In this document: one piece after another, positions 22,792 through 32,178 of the stretch | Position numbering within the stretch: the stretch's first letter is position 1 | Layout: each line of letters begins with the position of its first letter | Assembly: GCA_037044905.1 (NCBI GenBank) | Contig: JBAOKB010000147.1 | Span: forward strand, 496,001-560,000 | From: Hortaea werneckii | Taxonomy: Eukaryota > Ascomycota > Dothideomycetes > Mycosphaerellales > Teratosphaeriaceae | Direction: 5' to 3' | DNA length: 64,000 nucleotides | Notes under the pieces: model-generated | What the model was told of the DNA's origin: nothing | Seen by the model: the letters and a program-made list of their open reading frames with translations, nothing else | Database searches by the model: none | Translations under genes and position numbers: made by a program

Positions 22792-23663
22792 TTCCTCCTT
22801 TTCTTTTCCTCTCCAGTCCGCCAAATTTCTTGGGTTATGGGTTTCGCTGCTATTACGGGGGGAAAGGCTGCTGCAGTGGTGGAGGAGGATCACAAGTCCT
22901 TTTGCTTCCCCTTTCTACCTGTCGGGAGAGGGCGTTCTCTGTGTGTGTGATGAGGAGGGGAACTTTCTCTTCTCTCTTTTCCCCCCCCCCCCCCCCCCCC
23001 CCCCCCTTTATCTGGTTTTATCGGTGGTTTTCAAATAAGTGCTGTACCCAGACAGACGGCTCGGATGAAGATGATGATGAAAGAAGGAGAAGGGAAAGAA
23101 AGCTTTTGATACCCGGGAAAATTAGTTTGGTTTGTTTTTTTAAGGTAGACTGTACGATGGAAATGTAGTCATTCTTCTAATTGATCCTTACTTTTTGTGA
23201 TCGACTCTTGTTGTGTCAGGTTGGATTTTGAGGAGGGAAGGGATGGTGATGTGTTTCTCCTCAAACTTGGGAAATCTTTTGCCCCATTCTCATCCCTCCT
23301 TCTCTCGCGTTGAGAAAAAGCGAAGCAGCAGGCGATTGCATCTGAGTTATAGCTCATCATGTTTTGGAGTTGATACCTTTGCCTTTATCGCCTATGAGGT
23401 TGGTGGCTCTTATGGTTGCTATGTATCAGCATATGAGTACAGTAGAAGTAGTCGCTGACTAAGGTTTAATGCATTGGCGATGTCATTGAGGTGGAGTTGC
23501 AACTTCAAGTTGGCTGTTTTGTGCCCCGAAATCGCCCAGCCAACTTCACGTCCGGTAATTATTAACAGATAATTAAGCCATAAATCAAGGACCACCTACA
23601 ACGTCAATATCTTCAAGGGCGCAAAGTTGGTGAAGATATAAAGAAAGCGAAAAATAAAGGGCA
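22792..23663. other. 3' region of the MYST gene and RidA promoter
   Basis: About 870 bp with the C26 run at 22981-23006. Apart from low-complexity frames no gene is visible. A TATAAA at 23637-23642 lies only 22 bp before the next ATG, too close to be a convincing TATA box. Confidence 0.45.
22981..23006 (+). repeat. Poly-C run (C26) downstream of the MYST gene
   Basis: Twenty-six C on the plus strand, about 190 bp after the MYST stop codon and in the sense orientation of its likely 3' UTR. The run follows a TCTCTCTTTT pyrimidine stretch. Confidence 0.85.
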
Positions 23664-24122
23664 ATGTCTCCGCCACCCTCCTCCCAAGTCCACATCTTCA
23701 ACCCCGAAGGCCATCCGCCTCAAGTCCCCTCCTACTCCCACATAAGCAGCGTACCCATCTCCAGTACGCACCGCCTGGTCTCCCTCGCCGGCCAAGTCGG
23801 CGTCCCACCCACCACTACAGCATCAGACCCTATCCCCACCTTCCCAGACCAAGTCCGCGCGGCCCTCGCAAACGTCGACAGATGCCTCGCGGCGGCCGGC
23901 GTCACCAAACGGGACATCGTCTCGAATCGCCAGTACGTGGTGAAATTGCAGTCGCGGAGTTCTGAGGATTTTGAAGCCCGCGAGAGGATCTTTTGTCAGT
24001 GGTGGCGGAGTACGGAGGGGGAGGGGAGTTTGCCTCCGCCTGACACTTATATTGGAGTCGATAGTCTGGCAAATCCGTTTGTGCTGTATGAGATTGAGAT
24101 CCAGTGCGTGGCGGCTTTGTAA
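23664..24122 (+). CDS. RidA/YjgF/YER057c/UK114 family protein
   Basis: A single-exon gene for 152 aa, the usual length for the family. The core shows the RidA pattern: VSLAGQVGV (around 42-50), then FPDQVRAALANVDRCLAAAGVTKRDIVSNRQYVV (about 65-98), and a C-terminal LANPFVLYEIEIQCVAAL strand. RidA proteins hydrolyse reactive enamine/imine intermediates from PLP enzymes. The catalytic arginine usual near the C-terminal ...R-x-x-V-E segment is not evident here, since the tail reads NPFVLYEIEIQCVA. This copy may thus be one of the non-archetypal Rid subfamilies. Likely cytosolic or mitochondrial. The start is the first ATG in frame. Confidence 0.88.
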   Translation: MSPPPSSQVHIFNPEGHPPQVPSYSHISSVPISSTHRLVSLAGQVGVPPTTTASDPIPTFPDQVRAALANVDRCLAAAGVTKRDIVSNRQYVVKLQSRSSEDFEARERIFCQWWRSTEGEGSLPPPDTYIGVDSLANPFVLYEIEIQCVAAL

Positions 24123-24396
24123 GGCGGATCGAGATTTGGGGAGGGAATGGAGGGGCCTGAGGTTAGGTTTTCTAATCCGTATTAGGTGACCAGGAGGATT
24201 GAGAAAGTGGCGTCTTGTAGGAAAAGGCTCGTTTGGGAGAGGATTGGACTTTTGTGTCCGATAAGAACGAGAGAGATGAGAGTAAGAAAAGGAAATTTCA
24301 ATATTTTGTGATGCGGCAAACTAGCTTGTCCAGGTGTTTCAGCATTCTTTCGACTGATCTGGGGCTCAAGCTGTCTTCCAGTTGATCCCACCTCAA

Positions 24397-25031
24397 CTAA
24401 GGATCGCAACAGCCCTCCCAAGTGCAGAGTACCAGCCCTTTGCCCGGCGCCCATGTCTTCGTCACAACCCCACAAAACGTCGCCTGAGGATGGTTGTACA
24501 AGCTGTCTGTTTCTCCCTTGGTATGCAAGTACACTACACGATCAAAGTTTTCGGTGTCATTCAATGCAGTGCCATTGTACATCCAGCCCTGCTGTACTGG
24601 ATATTCTTGCAGCTTTGGATCACCGACTTCGCCGCACTTGTCTGGAAGACCAAAGACTTCGCCATGGGTGAACGGGTGAGGAAAACTGGCATCTGTTATT
24701 CAATTAGCGGAATAGGCTAGATCGAAGGCCTGTGGCGGATGCGGTTTACTGCCACGGGTCTGGTCGGCGTCTTGGAGGAGTGTGCCCCAGGCCACGGCAT
24801 GATAGATGTCCTGTTCGGTATAGACGACATCGCCTTTCCCTATGGTCAGTAGACCGAAAAGAAGAGCGAAGCTATTATTACCGGCTGACCGCATGTGATG
24901 TTGTCATTTGGAGCATCCACGAATGTTACTGGTACATAGCTTGGATCTTCGCGAGCGAGTAGATTGAATCTTGGGACATCAATGGCGGTGGCGACGGTTA
25001 GAGCAAAGATGTTAACGCTTGAAAACTTCAT
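24397..25031 (-). CDS. Secreted RNase N1/T1-fold protein with altered active site
   Basis: Three exons: 25031-24890, 24839-24750 and 24692-24397, for 175 aa. The introns are 50 and 57 nt; the first has a GTCAGC donor. The N-terminus is a signal peptide (MKFSSVNIFALTVATA). The fold signature of guanyl-specific RNases is present in order: CG...VVYTEQDI, a PH motif with His83, LQEYP with Glu107, FDRVVY with Arg129 and a terminal CGVVT...LVLC. Compared with RNase T1 numbering, His40, Glu58 and Arg77 are kept. Tyr38 is Phe81, catalytic His92 is Lys156 and Phe100 is Leu. Acid-base catalysis is therefore probably lost or changed. RNase-like secreted proteins without full active sites are known as plant-pathogen effectors; an effector role here is inference. 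The coding signal is strong, including the conserved cysteines. Confidence 0.8.
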
Positions 25032-25748
25032 GACCGTGAGGTTTCAATGGACCAAGAGCAGACCGAAAGAGTTGTAGGCAGCCAAAAGATGTTGAAAGCT
25101 TCATGCTCAGTTTTTATGGTTTGGTCGTTCGCCACTTTATCACTTGTTTTGTGAGATGGATGTATTACACGACGCCACTGAGACTTCTAAGCCATGTTGC
25201 ATATTTGTAAAGTAAAGCGACCAAAGTTTTCGAAAGGTCATCTTACAACGACGCTACATTGGCGTTTGGCGGACGATGAGGGAAGTCTTGGTGACTGGAA
25301 AAGGTGAAAGGGGCTCTGTACGATGGCTGTGCAACGCCGGCTTCGAAAGGTCACACTTGATATCAATCATGGCTTTTCGTACAACTTACATGATGGTCTG
25401 CACACCTTTGTTCTGCAACGATCTTTAGTGACACCGAGACAGTCGCCCCGGAGACTTTGAACTCATCGGTTCCTGCTGGAAAGCGACCGAGCACTAGCAG
25501 AGCCATGTCAATACGTAGATTGCTGACCACGTTGCCAATGCCTATTGACTGACCCTCGAAAGCATGAGCAAAACTTTACACTCAAAAATCATTCGAGATA
25601 TGCCTAAGGCATTATCTCATCGCAGGTCCAACTTGATGAGAAAATTGAGGGTGATAGATTTCGACTGCTCATCTGCTTGAGGTGTGACAACCTTAGTAAA
25701 AACCCGCCATCACTGTTTCATCTACACGCCCTTCGCAAATCGGGAAGA
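25032..25748. other. Intergenic region between divergent genes
   Basis: About 700 bp upstream of the RNase-like gene and of the DUF6924-like gene. Near its right end (from about 25607) a plus-strand frame is open into the next gene without an ATG, so an additional 5' exon of that gene is possible. Confidence 0.4.
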
Positions 25749-26571
25749 ATGTCTGATGACTTCCGCCCGTTCGCTCTGTATAACATCGAAGGCGTCGGAG
25801 CAGATTTGGAGCTACTAGTCAGAGAAAAACTCGTTTCAGGCGCGTTATCTTGCGTACAAGAACTATTTTTGGTGCTTTGCAACTGACTTCACTGAGCCAG
25901 ACGATGTCGAGGAAAACACATGGAAAGTCCAGTCCTTCACTGGCACACGAAACGAGGACATAATTAATTTCCACAAGGACAGAAAAGACGTCAATCAGCG
26001 ATTTCTCCTCATTGCAGATCGGCAAGACATAGAAATTGAAGGGCTTCTGGTCGTCAACTTAGGCTTTCAAGGTGTTCCAGACGCGGTGAGAATGAAGGCG
26101 CATAAAGCTTGTTATGCAGTGCCGTCACTGAATATCGACAACACCGATTGGCAGGAGGACATCAAAACGTGCGCTACTGTGCCAACGAATTCCCACAGAG
26201 CTTTTGCGGTGCTTGTAGATCCAAGTCCAATCAGTCGATGCAACGTGACACAGATTGTTGAAAAGATTCATCAAAGCGTTCACAGTAGCCATGGCGAGAC
26301 CGCCACCGTTCTTGCAGAGTGGGAAGGCGTCGACACAGACAAGATGGAAGAATTCGTGGAATACTTTGACAAATGGAAGTTGGAGAAAGACTGGCAAGGT
26401 CAAGTCTTCATTTGTGTTAGGAAGCCGCCTGTTGAATCAAGCCAGGTTGAAATTGTTTTCGCAAAGTCACAAAAGTCGATACAGCTATCCTGCGAGAAAG
26501 CTGGTGAGCTACTCGCCTCATTGGCCGCCGAATCAATAGATGAGAATGAGCTGGCAGATATGCAAAAGTGA
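25749..26571 (+). CDS. DUF6924-like protein (tentative model)
   Basis: The C-terminal frame (25840-26571) is clearly protein-like. It holds FATDF, FLLIADRQDIEIEGLLVVNLG and CYAVPSLNIDNTDWQEDI, which follow the order of the bacterial and fungal DUF6924 domain (TDF, ADxxT, LLVVDL, VPS...NMDW/F.E). The upstream frame starting at ATG 25749 (MSDDFRPFALYNIEG) is offset by one base. I join them by a possible 46-nt intron, 25794-25839, which has a poor GTCGGA donor and a good TTTCAG acceptor. This gives 258 aa. The alternative is a one-base frameshift just before 25840. The function of the domain is unknown. The second half (about 110-258) has a TPxSRCNV...EKIHQSV segment that I cannot place. The existence of the gene is fairly safe; its 5' structure is not. 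Confidence 0.5.
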
Positions 26572-26917
26572 TTCAGCCAATACGCTAAACTGCACGAAAG
26601 AGATTCGAAAGAATTACGTAGACCAAGAAGTAGAGCTGTAGCAGAGATGTGACGTCGCCGTTATACTCCAGATACCGCGGGATGGAGGATGTTCAGATTT
26701 GGAAATCTAATGCTCATTATGGTGACCGCGAGCAGTTTTCGGTCAAGCTACTTTCGGTTGAATGCCCCTTAATTTCTCTCACCTTGGCAAAACTCGACCA
26801 CGCAAGCATTTCATTACGGTCTCTGCCGCTATCGCTTCTGTGAAGAAAGTACTTTTTCCTGCCCGACCTTACGTTTCTTCTCCATCGCTTTACGAAACCC
26901 GACAGTTCCCAGTCGCC

Positions 26918-27831
26918 TCAACCCAGACGACGCCCAGCCCCGAAGGTGCCGTGGTAACCCGGGAAGTGGCTCAAGTCGTCGCCGTCATCCAGGGAGTCGG
27001 CCTCGTCTTCGCTAAGGGCGGCACGCGGACGAGGGAAAGGTATGCTGCCGGTTATGCTGCCGGTCTGAAATTGCGCTTGGAGATTGGCAGCCTCGGATCT
27101 CTCTGAATAGCCAGGGTCCAGATGAGCAAGCAACTCGTACATGAGTTGCGGCATATCCTGCAGCAAGTCCTTGAAGTCTTGGTCGCCGAGCAGGAATGTT
27201 ATGTTGCCTGTCATGAGTGGTAGTACGATTTTCCAGAGCGTCTTATCGGATGGCGGGGTGAGCTCGTCGACCATACGGACCGCTTCGACGAATGCGGGAA
27301 CAGTGCGGACGTCGATCGTCTTGCGGAGACGTTGCGCGGCCATGTCACGAAGCGGTTCGACGTTGTATTTGTCCGCGATGGCATAGAGGCGGACGGCGAA
27401 GGCAGGCTTGGAGCGCGAGTCGCTTGAGGTGCTCTCTGGAAGCGTGAAATTGTACAAGTAGTGTACGAGAACTTCAAATGCGTCCGGGTCATCGTGGACT
27501 TCGACGCGAGATTTCCCGGTCTCCTGGACATGTGTTAAAGTAGTAAAGGGAGATGTATCAATTTGCGAGCCGTACCTTGAAGCTTCCACTTAGAAGCTTG
27601 TGGAAAACAGGGGATTGCGCATCGAGGATGATCTTGTGAACATAGAACTCCTTGCCGCCGCAAACAAGGGTCAAGTCCGAGTAAGTTCCTGAAGCAAGGA
27701 AGCTGCGAGATAGTGAGCAACGCTGATTCAAGGTCCCTAAGATCCAAGACGAATAGCACAGAAACTTACTGCTTCAAGGATAGATTCAACGCGGAGGTTG
27801 GAGCTTGTTTGCTGCTCTTCTGGGCAGACAT
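26918..27831 (-). CDS. BTB/POZ domain protein
   Basis: Three exons: 27831-27770, 27702-27576 and 27523-26918, for 264 aa. The donors are GTAAGT and GTACGG, and both joins are in phase. The BTB fold spans about 20-125. FLASGTYSDLTLVCGGKEFYVHKIIL leads into SPVFHKLLSGSFK, continues after splicing as ETGKSRVEVHDDPDAFEVLVHYLYNF, and ends with LYAIADKYNVEPLRDMAAQRL. The C-terminal 60 residues are polar and probably disordered. Fungal proteins of this type often have no second domain and may act as adaptors for Cullin-3 or as oligomerisation modules; the partner is unknown. The gene is unrelated to its neighbours. Confidence 0.9.
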
Positions 27832-28350
27832 GTTGATGTGTGTGGACGGATGTGGTACTATTCTGTGGTATCTCGATGACGTTGGCAAATAGAGAATAGT
27901 AACTTTGGTCGAGTTTGAAGGTAGGAAGTATTGCAAGTTGAGAGGCTGAGCAAAGGCGAAGCTCAAATTACATACTAGGCAGAGAAATCGCACGCACAGA
28001 CCACATGTGGGGCCGCTAGCGCAAGGGCAGGTGAATGCATTGAGCGTAAGAGTCATAAAAAGTCACTGTTCACTAATGAGCCAACAAAGCCGAGGCAAAT
28101 AATGTCTGCGTGCATGAACCTTTGAATGTGAATGTGACCTAACGCTCGTGTGTCGCTCTTTTCAACCTTTTCTGCACCGCATACTGCGACCCTCTAGCAA
28201 ATTCGACTCCATTTGCTTTGCAGTTTACTTGGGGCGATGCGAGAGGGCTTTAGCACGTGTATGTATTTCTAAAACTTACGCTATTTGAACTATGTCGATT
28301 TCAAGACCACAATTCATGAATGACAGCATCAAGCGCACATTAACAACTCC
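27832..28350. other. Short intergenic region
   Basis: About 520 bp between the BTB start and the P450 stop, both on the minus strand. It should contain the BTB promoter and the P450 terminator. Nothing else seen. Confidence 0.5.
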
Positions 28351-30012
28351 TCACACATCTCCCAACTTGAGCATGCAGTACTTGCCCTCCTTGCCCACAG
28401 GCTCCGCCACGTACCCGCCTCTATGCACCATTCCCTCCGCATACTCAACCTCAGTCTCAAATCGACTCCAAATAGCCGCAATGATCGCCTTCATATCGAA
28501 CATAGCGAGGTTGCTTCCAACACACATGCGTCCGCCGCTACCAAACGCCCAGAACCACCGGCCCATCTCTTTTAGCTGGGCCTCGCTGGATGTGCCCCCT
28601 TTCTCGTGAGACAGCCAGCGTGCTGGGTTCCAAGTGTCTGGTTCTGGGAAGACGTCAGGGTTGCGGTGGAGAGACCATGCCTGTGCTTGGACTCTGACGC
28701 CGGCGGGAAGACCTGTGAGTTCGTGGCCTGGCGCGCCCAGAGTTGCGGACGGCGGCGTGATGCGGGGTTGGTTGCCGGGGATGGCAGCGTGGAGTCTCAG
28801 GGTCTCCATCAGCATTGCGTGGAGAAGTGGTAGAGAGTCTACTGCCTTGGCATCGTGGACGTCGTCTACATTTTTGAGCTCATCCCGGAGCTTTTTCTGC
28901 CACTCCTTATGCTCGGGCCGGCTAATTTCCCAGGAAAAGAAGGTGAGTACGATGCTAGAGGTGTCGAACCCTGCCAGCGTATGGTCGAGCATCTCGCTTG
29001 CCATCTCTAGCTTCTGTCTCTCCACCAGGTCTACCACGGACATTTTAACGTCTATGCAGTTGGTGGTGATGTCCTTCAGCAGAGCGTTGCGGAGCTGGGC
29101 ATATACGTTTGGCCAGTTTTGCATTTCCGCGCCGGCTTTGTTGGGCTTCTGATCTTCTTCAGGCACGCCGGCTAGGGTTTCTTCTGCAGCATTGCACATG
29201 TTCTGGATCATAGCTTCGATATCGCGGTTTGCAGGACCGACCCAGGAAGGGACTAGGAGCCATTGTAGCCCGATTTTGCTAAGGAATGAGGTGAGGCGGG
29301 GCAATTCTTGCGGCCAGAACTGGTACCTTTGTCTTGCTTTGAAGTCATCGAAGAATTTCTTCGCTTCTGCTGGTTGGCGCAAGAAGTCAGAACCATTCCC
29401 TAGGCCGAAGATGTACGAGGAAACGAAGTCATGGGTGAGCGCAGCGAAGATGTAGTAGAAGTCCAAGGATTCTCCCTTTGCGCTCAGGTCTTTGAGACGA
29501 GGCGTCAACCGTTCATCGAGGATGGCGTGGCTTATCGCTCTTAGGCTAGGAGAAGATTGGAGAGTGGACTTGGCATATACGTTGCTGAGCATCCGTTTCC
29601 TTTTCGAATGGGGACCGTGGTCTGGCATTGCAAACATTGGCATGACGCCATAGTTGGAGAAGACATTGAGATACCAGTCGCCTTTCTCGTAACCTCCTGC
29701 GTACACACTGCGAATGCCGCCGTCAACATTGTTGACCGAGATCTCGTTTGGCGCCAGCCTCACGACGGGCCCCAGGCGTTGATGGGCTTCATGGACGGCA
29801 GGCGTTTCTTCTTCCCTTCGGCGATACGACAAAATCCACAGTCGCGAGATTGGCACCGACCAATGGGCGTTGGGAATCTTAGAGAGAGGTGAGAGAAAAT
29901 ATGGATAGATGATGTCGTAGTAGATTGCGTGGAGGAAAAGGGCAAGTAATGCGAGTATTGGAACCACAGGGAGTGCCATTGCTGGAACGAGAATGCGACG
30001 ATAACAACACAA
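28351..30012 (-). CDS. Cytochrome P450 monooxygenase
   Basis: An uninterrupted frame of 553 aa. The N-terminus has a hydrophobic anchor (about 13-40) for the endoplasmic reticulum. The I-helix oxygen motif AGFDTS is at 347-352 and the K-helix ExxR is E403 to R406 (ETLR). A PERF-like WNPARW lies at 461-466. The heme loop FGSGGRMCVG has the cysteine ligand at 497. All catalytic landmarks are present, so the enzyme is probably active. The sequence resembles fungal tailoring P450s, but I cannot assign a CYP family. No polyketide, peptide or terpene synthase is visible nearby, so a cluster role is not supported. The start could also be Met12 (29979), which gives a more conventional anchor. Confidence 0.93.
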   Translation of the reverse strand: MCCYRRILVPAMALPVVPILALLALFLHAIYYDIIYPYFLSPLSKIPNAHWSVPISRLWILSYRRREEETPAVHEAHQRLGPVVRLAPNEISVNNVDGGIRSVYAGGYEKGDWYLNVFSNYGVMPMFAMPDHGPHSKRKRMLSNVYAKSTLQSSPSLRAISHAILDERLTPRLKDLSAKGESLDFYYIFAALTHDFVSSYIFGLGNGSDFLRQPAEAKKFFDDFKARQRYQFWPQELPRLTSFLSKIGLQWLLVPSWVGPANRDIEAMIQNMCNAAEETLAGVPEEDQKPNKAGAEMQNWPNVYAQLRNALLKDITTNCIDVKMSVVDLVERQKLEMASEMLDHTLAGFDTSSIVLTFFSWEISRPEHKEWQKKLRDELKNVDDVHDAKAVDSLPLLHAMLMETLRLHAAIPGNQPRITPPSATLGAPGHELTGLPAGVRVQAQAWSLHRNPDVFPEPDTWNPARWLSHEKGGTSSEAQLKEMGRWFWAFGSGGRMCVGSNLAMFDMKAIIAAIWSRFETEVEYAEGMVHRGGYVAEPVGKEGKYCMLKLGDV

Positions 30013-30060
30013 CCCAAAGCAACCGAGTGAGATGCTGTAGCGAAGACGACTGTGTTTGTG

Positions 30061-30066
30061 TTTATA
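30061..30066 (-). promoter_or_regulatory. TATA-box candidate for the P450 gene
   Basis: A TATAAA on the minus strand (inside the palindrome TTTATAAA, 30061-30068), about 50 bp upstream of the P450 start at 30012. Position and sequence suit a core promoter. The downstream F-box gene starts divergently at 30310. Confidence 0.4.
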
Positions 30067-30309
30067 AAGTCAGGTGAAGTCCACACTCTTGCAACCGCTC
30101 GGGTTGGCACGCCCTACACCCCACAACCCGCCATGGACCGATAAGGAGGAGATAAGGCATGTGAAAGCGCACGAGCCTGCAGCGTGACGTCAAAATCAGC
30201 TACCGAGTCAGGACGTGAATGGTGGACTTTCCTCGCATCTGCCTTTGTGCATGTGGGACATTTGGGGCGACTCTCGCTCAGAATCTACTCTATTCACCTT
30301 CAGCCTACA

Positions 30310-32178
30310 ATGGCGAGCAAAGGCAATCTGACTCACTTGCCGCCTGAGCTGCTGGACCACATCGTCGAATATCTTCCTACCGCAAGTGCAGTCGCAAACC
30401 TAGGAGCCTCGAGCAAGAGCCTAAGACATGCCGTCGATACTGATGGCTGGACGACGTTTAACCGGACGCGTTTCCCTTCTCTACATCCTGGGAATACTCC
30501 AAATCAGTCCCACACGGCGAGGACATTGACAACGCTTTCTAAAGCATGGGATCGACGTGCATTCGTCACCACTTACATTGAGCCCCAAGGCAATATTACC
30601 GTCTATCCTGGCGGGAAAAAGGTTGACAGATGGAAGAGGCCTAAGGGGCAGACGATTGGGTTTACACCTCAGCTGGATGTCTATGAGGAAGTCGGGCAGA
30701 CTTGGCAAAAAAGAGAGGAAGTTCTAGCGTTTAGTGCTGGAGCTGAGGTCTGCGTACGGCGAAAACGGAGACGAGGAAGCGAAGAGAATATTGCTTGGAC
30801 AACATACCGGCCGTTGAGCGCATATGAAGGCAGAGACGATGTGACAACATTACACTTGCTTCGGCCGAAGGCCCAGCAGGATAGTGAGGTCCAGCGCCTA
30901 GTTAGTGGCACGGCGAATGGAGACCTTTGGATCTTGTCGATCCCCGAGGATGACTCTGAAGATGTCCCGACTTCATACCTGGTCACGAACGGTCAACCCG
31001 TGCGCTCTTCTTCTCTCCTGCATCGCCCCATGGCAAATCAGGACCTCTTAGTAGCCAACATGGGCGACTCCAGGGTCAGCCTATATCCCATAGACCCATC
31101 TGCTGGAAAGATCGCCCCTTGGGACTCTCTCGACATTCGACCACCTCAGACCAATGGTGGCCATGTTAAAAACCAGCAACGTGTGTGGTCCTCTGAGTTT
31201 CTATCTCCCAATCGGATCGCTACAGGTATAGGACCTTCGAGTGAGCCGCTGCATATCTACGAAATCCTCCCAACCGGCTTTAGCAAAGAACCCGTGCGCA
31301 AGTTCAGCCTCCAGAACGATTTATTCGAGCCAAGCGACGAAGACACTGTCGCACCTGCAGGCAAAAAGCGGAGCTCATCCATCTATCCCATCGCCCCTCT
31401 ACCTCCTTACAACGCCGCAGGCGGGAGCGGCGATGGCAATGTCTTCCTTTCCGGTGCTTACGATGGAGCAGTCAGATTACACGACATGCGAAGTCGCAGA
31501 GATGTTGAAATGATCTTTTCTGATCTTACGGATGAGTCTGCAGTCTACTCTCTCCTTCCGAGGGGACAAGAGACGCTAGTCGTAGGCGGAAGCATACACA
31601 GCCTTCTCAAATTCTTTGATTTGCGGCTTGGCTCCAAGTGCTATGACTATTCCAACGCTGCTGCACCTAGCTCTTCAGGTGACCTCATACATGGATCTGC
31701 GTTTGGCCCTGCAAATGGTCATTCTACCGATCGTACAGTAAGCGATTGGAACCTTTTCCTTCGGCCCAGCAATGCCTCGTCCGGGTCTGGAGCACGCGGT
31801 AATTGGGCTTCTCGACGCTCTCTTGAGAGCTCGGTCTATTCACTCGCCTCGCCCTCTTCTTCCTCACCATTCCTATATGCTGGCGTTGAAAACGCCGTGC
31901 TTGAATTAGGATTCACAGGTGTGCTTGACGCAAACCCAGACCCTGCATTCTTTAATCAGAGGACACCTCAGTCTAAGCGAGATGAGGAGACATTAAGTTT
32001 GGCCATGTACGAGCAAGATTCACAGATGAAGCTGTGTACACAGAGGACTGTCGGCGAGACTTTGATGGCAAAGCAGCAGGGTACTGAGGTTGCTCATATC
32101 CATGGACTAGATGAGAGATGGCGTGTCGGGTCTGGAGATGATGGTAGAACTTGGGCGAGGAGCGAGCGTGGAACGTAA
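30310..32178 (+). CDS. F-box protein with WD40-like C-terminal region
   Basis: A single-exon gene for 622 aa from ATG 30310. The frame is open further upstream (to 30184), but MASKGN directly precedes the domain and is the better start. Residues about 6-45 are an F-box (LTHLPPELLDHIVEYLP..., GASSKSLRHAV), which binds Skp1 in SCF ubiquitin ligases. The remaining 550 residues show beta-propeller-like phrases. Examples are VSGTANGDLWILSIP (around 200), FLSGAYDGAVRLHDMRSRRDVEMIF (about 380-404), LVVGGSIHSLLKFFDLRLGSKCYDY and FLYAGVENAVLELGF. These suggest an irregular WD40 propeller as the substrate receptor. The substrate is unknown. Confidence 0.88.
   Translation: MASKGNLTHLPPELLDHIVEYLPTASAVANLGASSKSLRHAVDTDGWTTFNRTRFPSLHPGNTPNQSHTARTLTTLSKAWDRRAFVTTYIEPQGNITVYPGGKKVDRWKRPKGQTIGFTPQLDVYEEVGQTWQKREEVLAFSAGAEVCVRRKRRRGSEENIAWTTYRPLSAYEGRDDVTTLHLLRPKAQQDSEVQRLVSGTANGDLWILSIPEDDSEDVPTSYLVTNGQPVRSSSLLHRPMANQDLLVANMGDSRVSLYPIDPSAGKIAPWDSLDIRPPQTNGGHVKNQQRVWSSEFLSPNRIATGIGPSSEPLHIYEILPTGFSKEPVRKFSLQNDLFEPSDEDTVAPAGKKRSSSIYPIAPLPPYNAAGGSGDGNVFLSGAYDGAVRLHDMRSRRDVEMIFSDLTDESAVYSLLPRGQETLVVGGSIHSLLKFFDLRLGSKCYDYSNAAAPSSSGDLIHGSAFGPANGHSTDRTVSDWNLFLRPSNASSGSGARGNWASRRSLESSVYSLASPSSSSPFLYAGVENAVLELGFTGVLDANPDPAFFNQRTPQSKRDEETLSLAMYEQDSQMKLCTQRTVGETLMAKQQGTEVAHIHGLDERWRVGSGDDGRTWARSERGT

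Noticed and set aside
28351..32178. Possible secondary-metabolite cluster around the P450
   Set aside because: No polyketide synthase, peptide synthetase, terpene synthase, prenyltransferase or cluster regulator is visible; neighbours are an F-box and a BTB protein.
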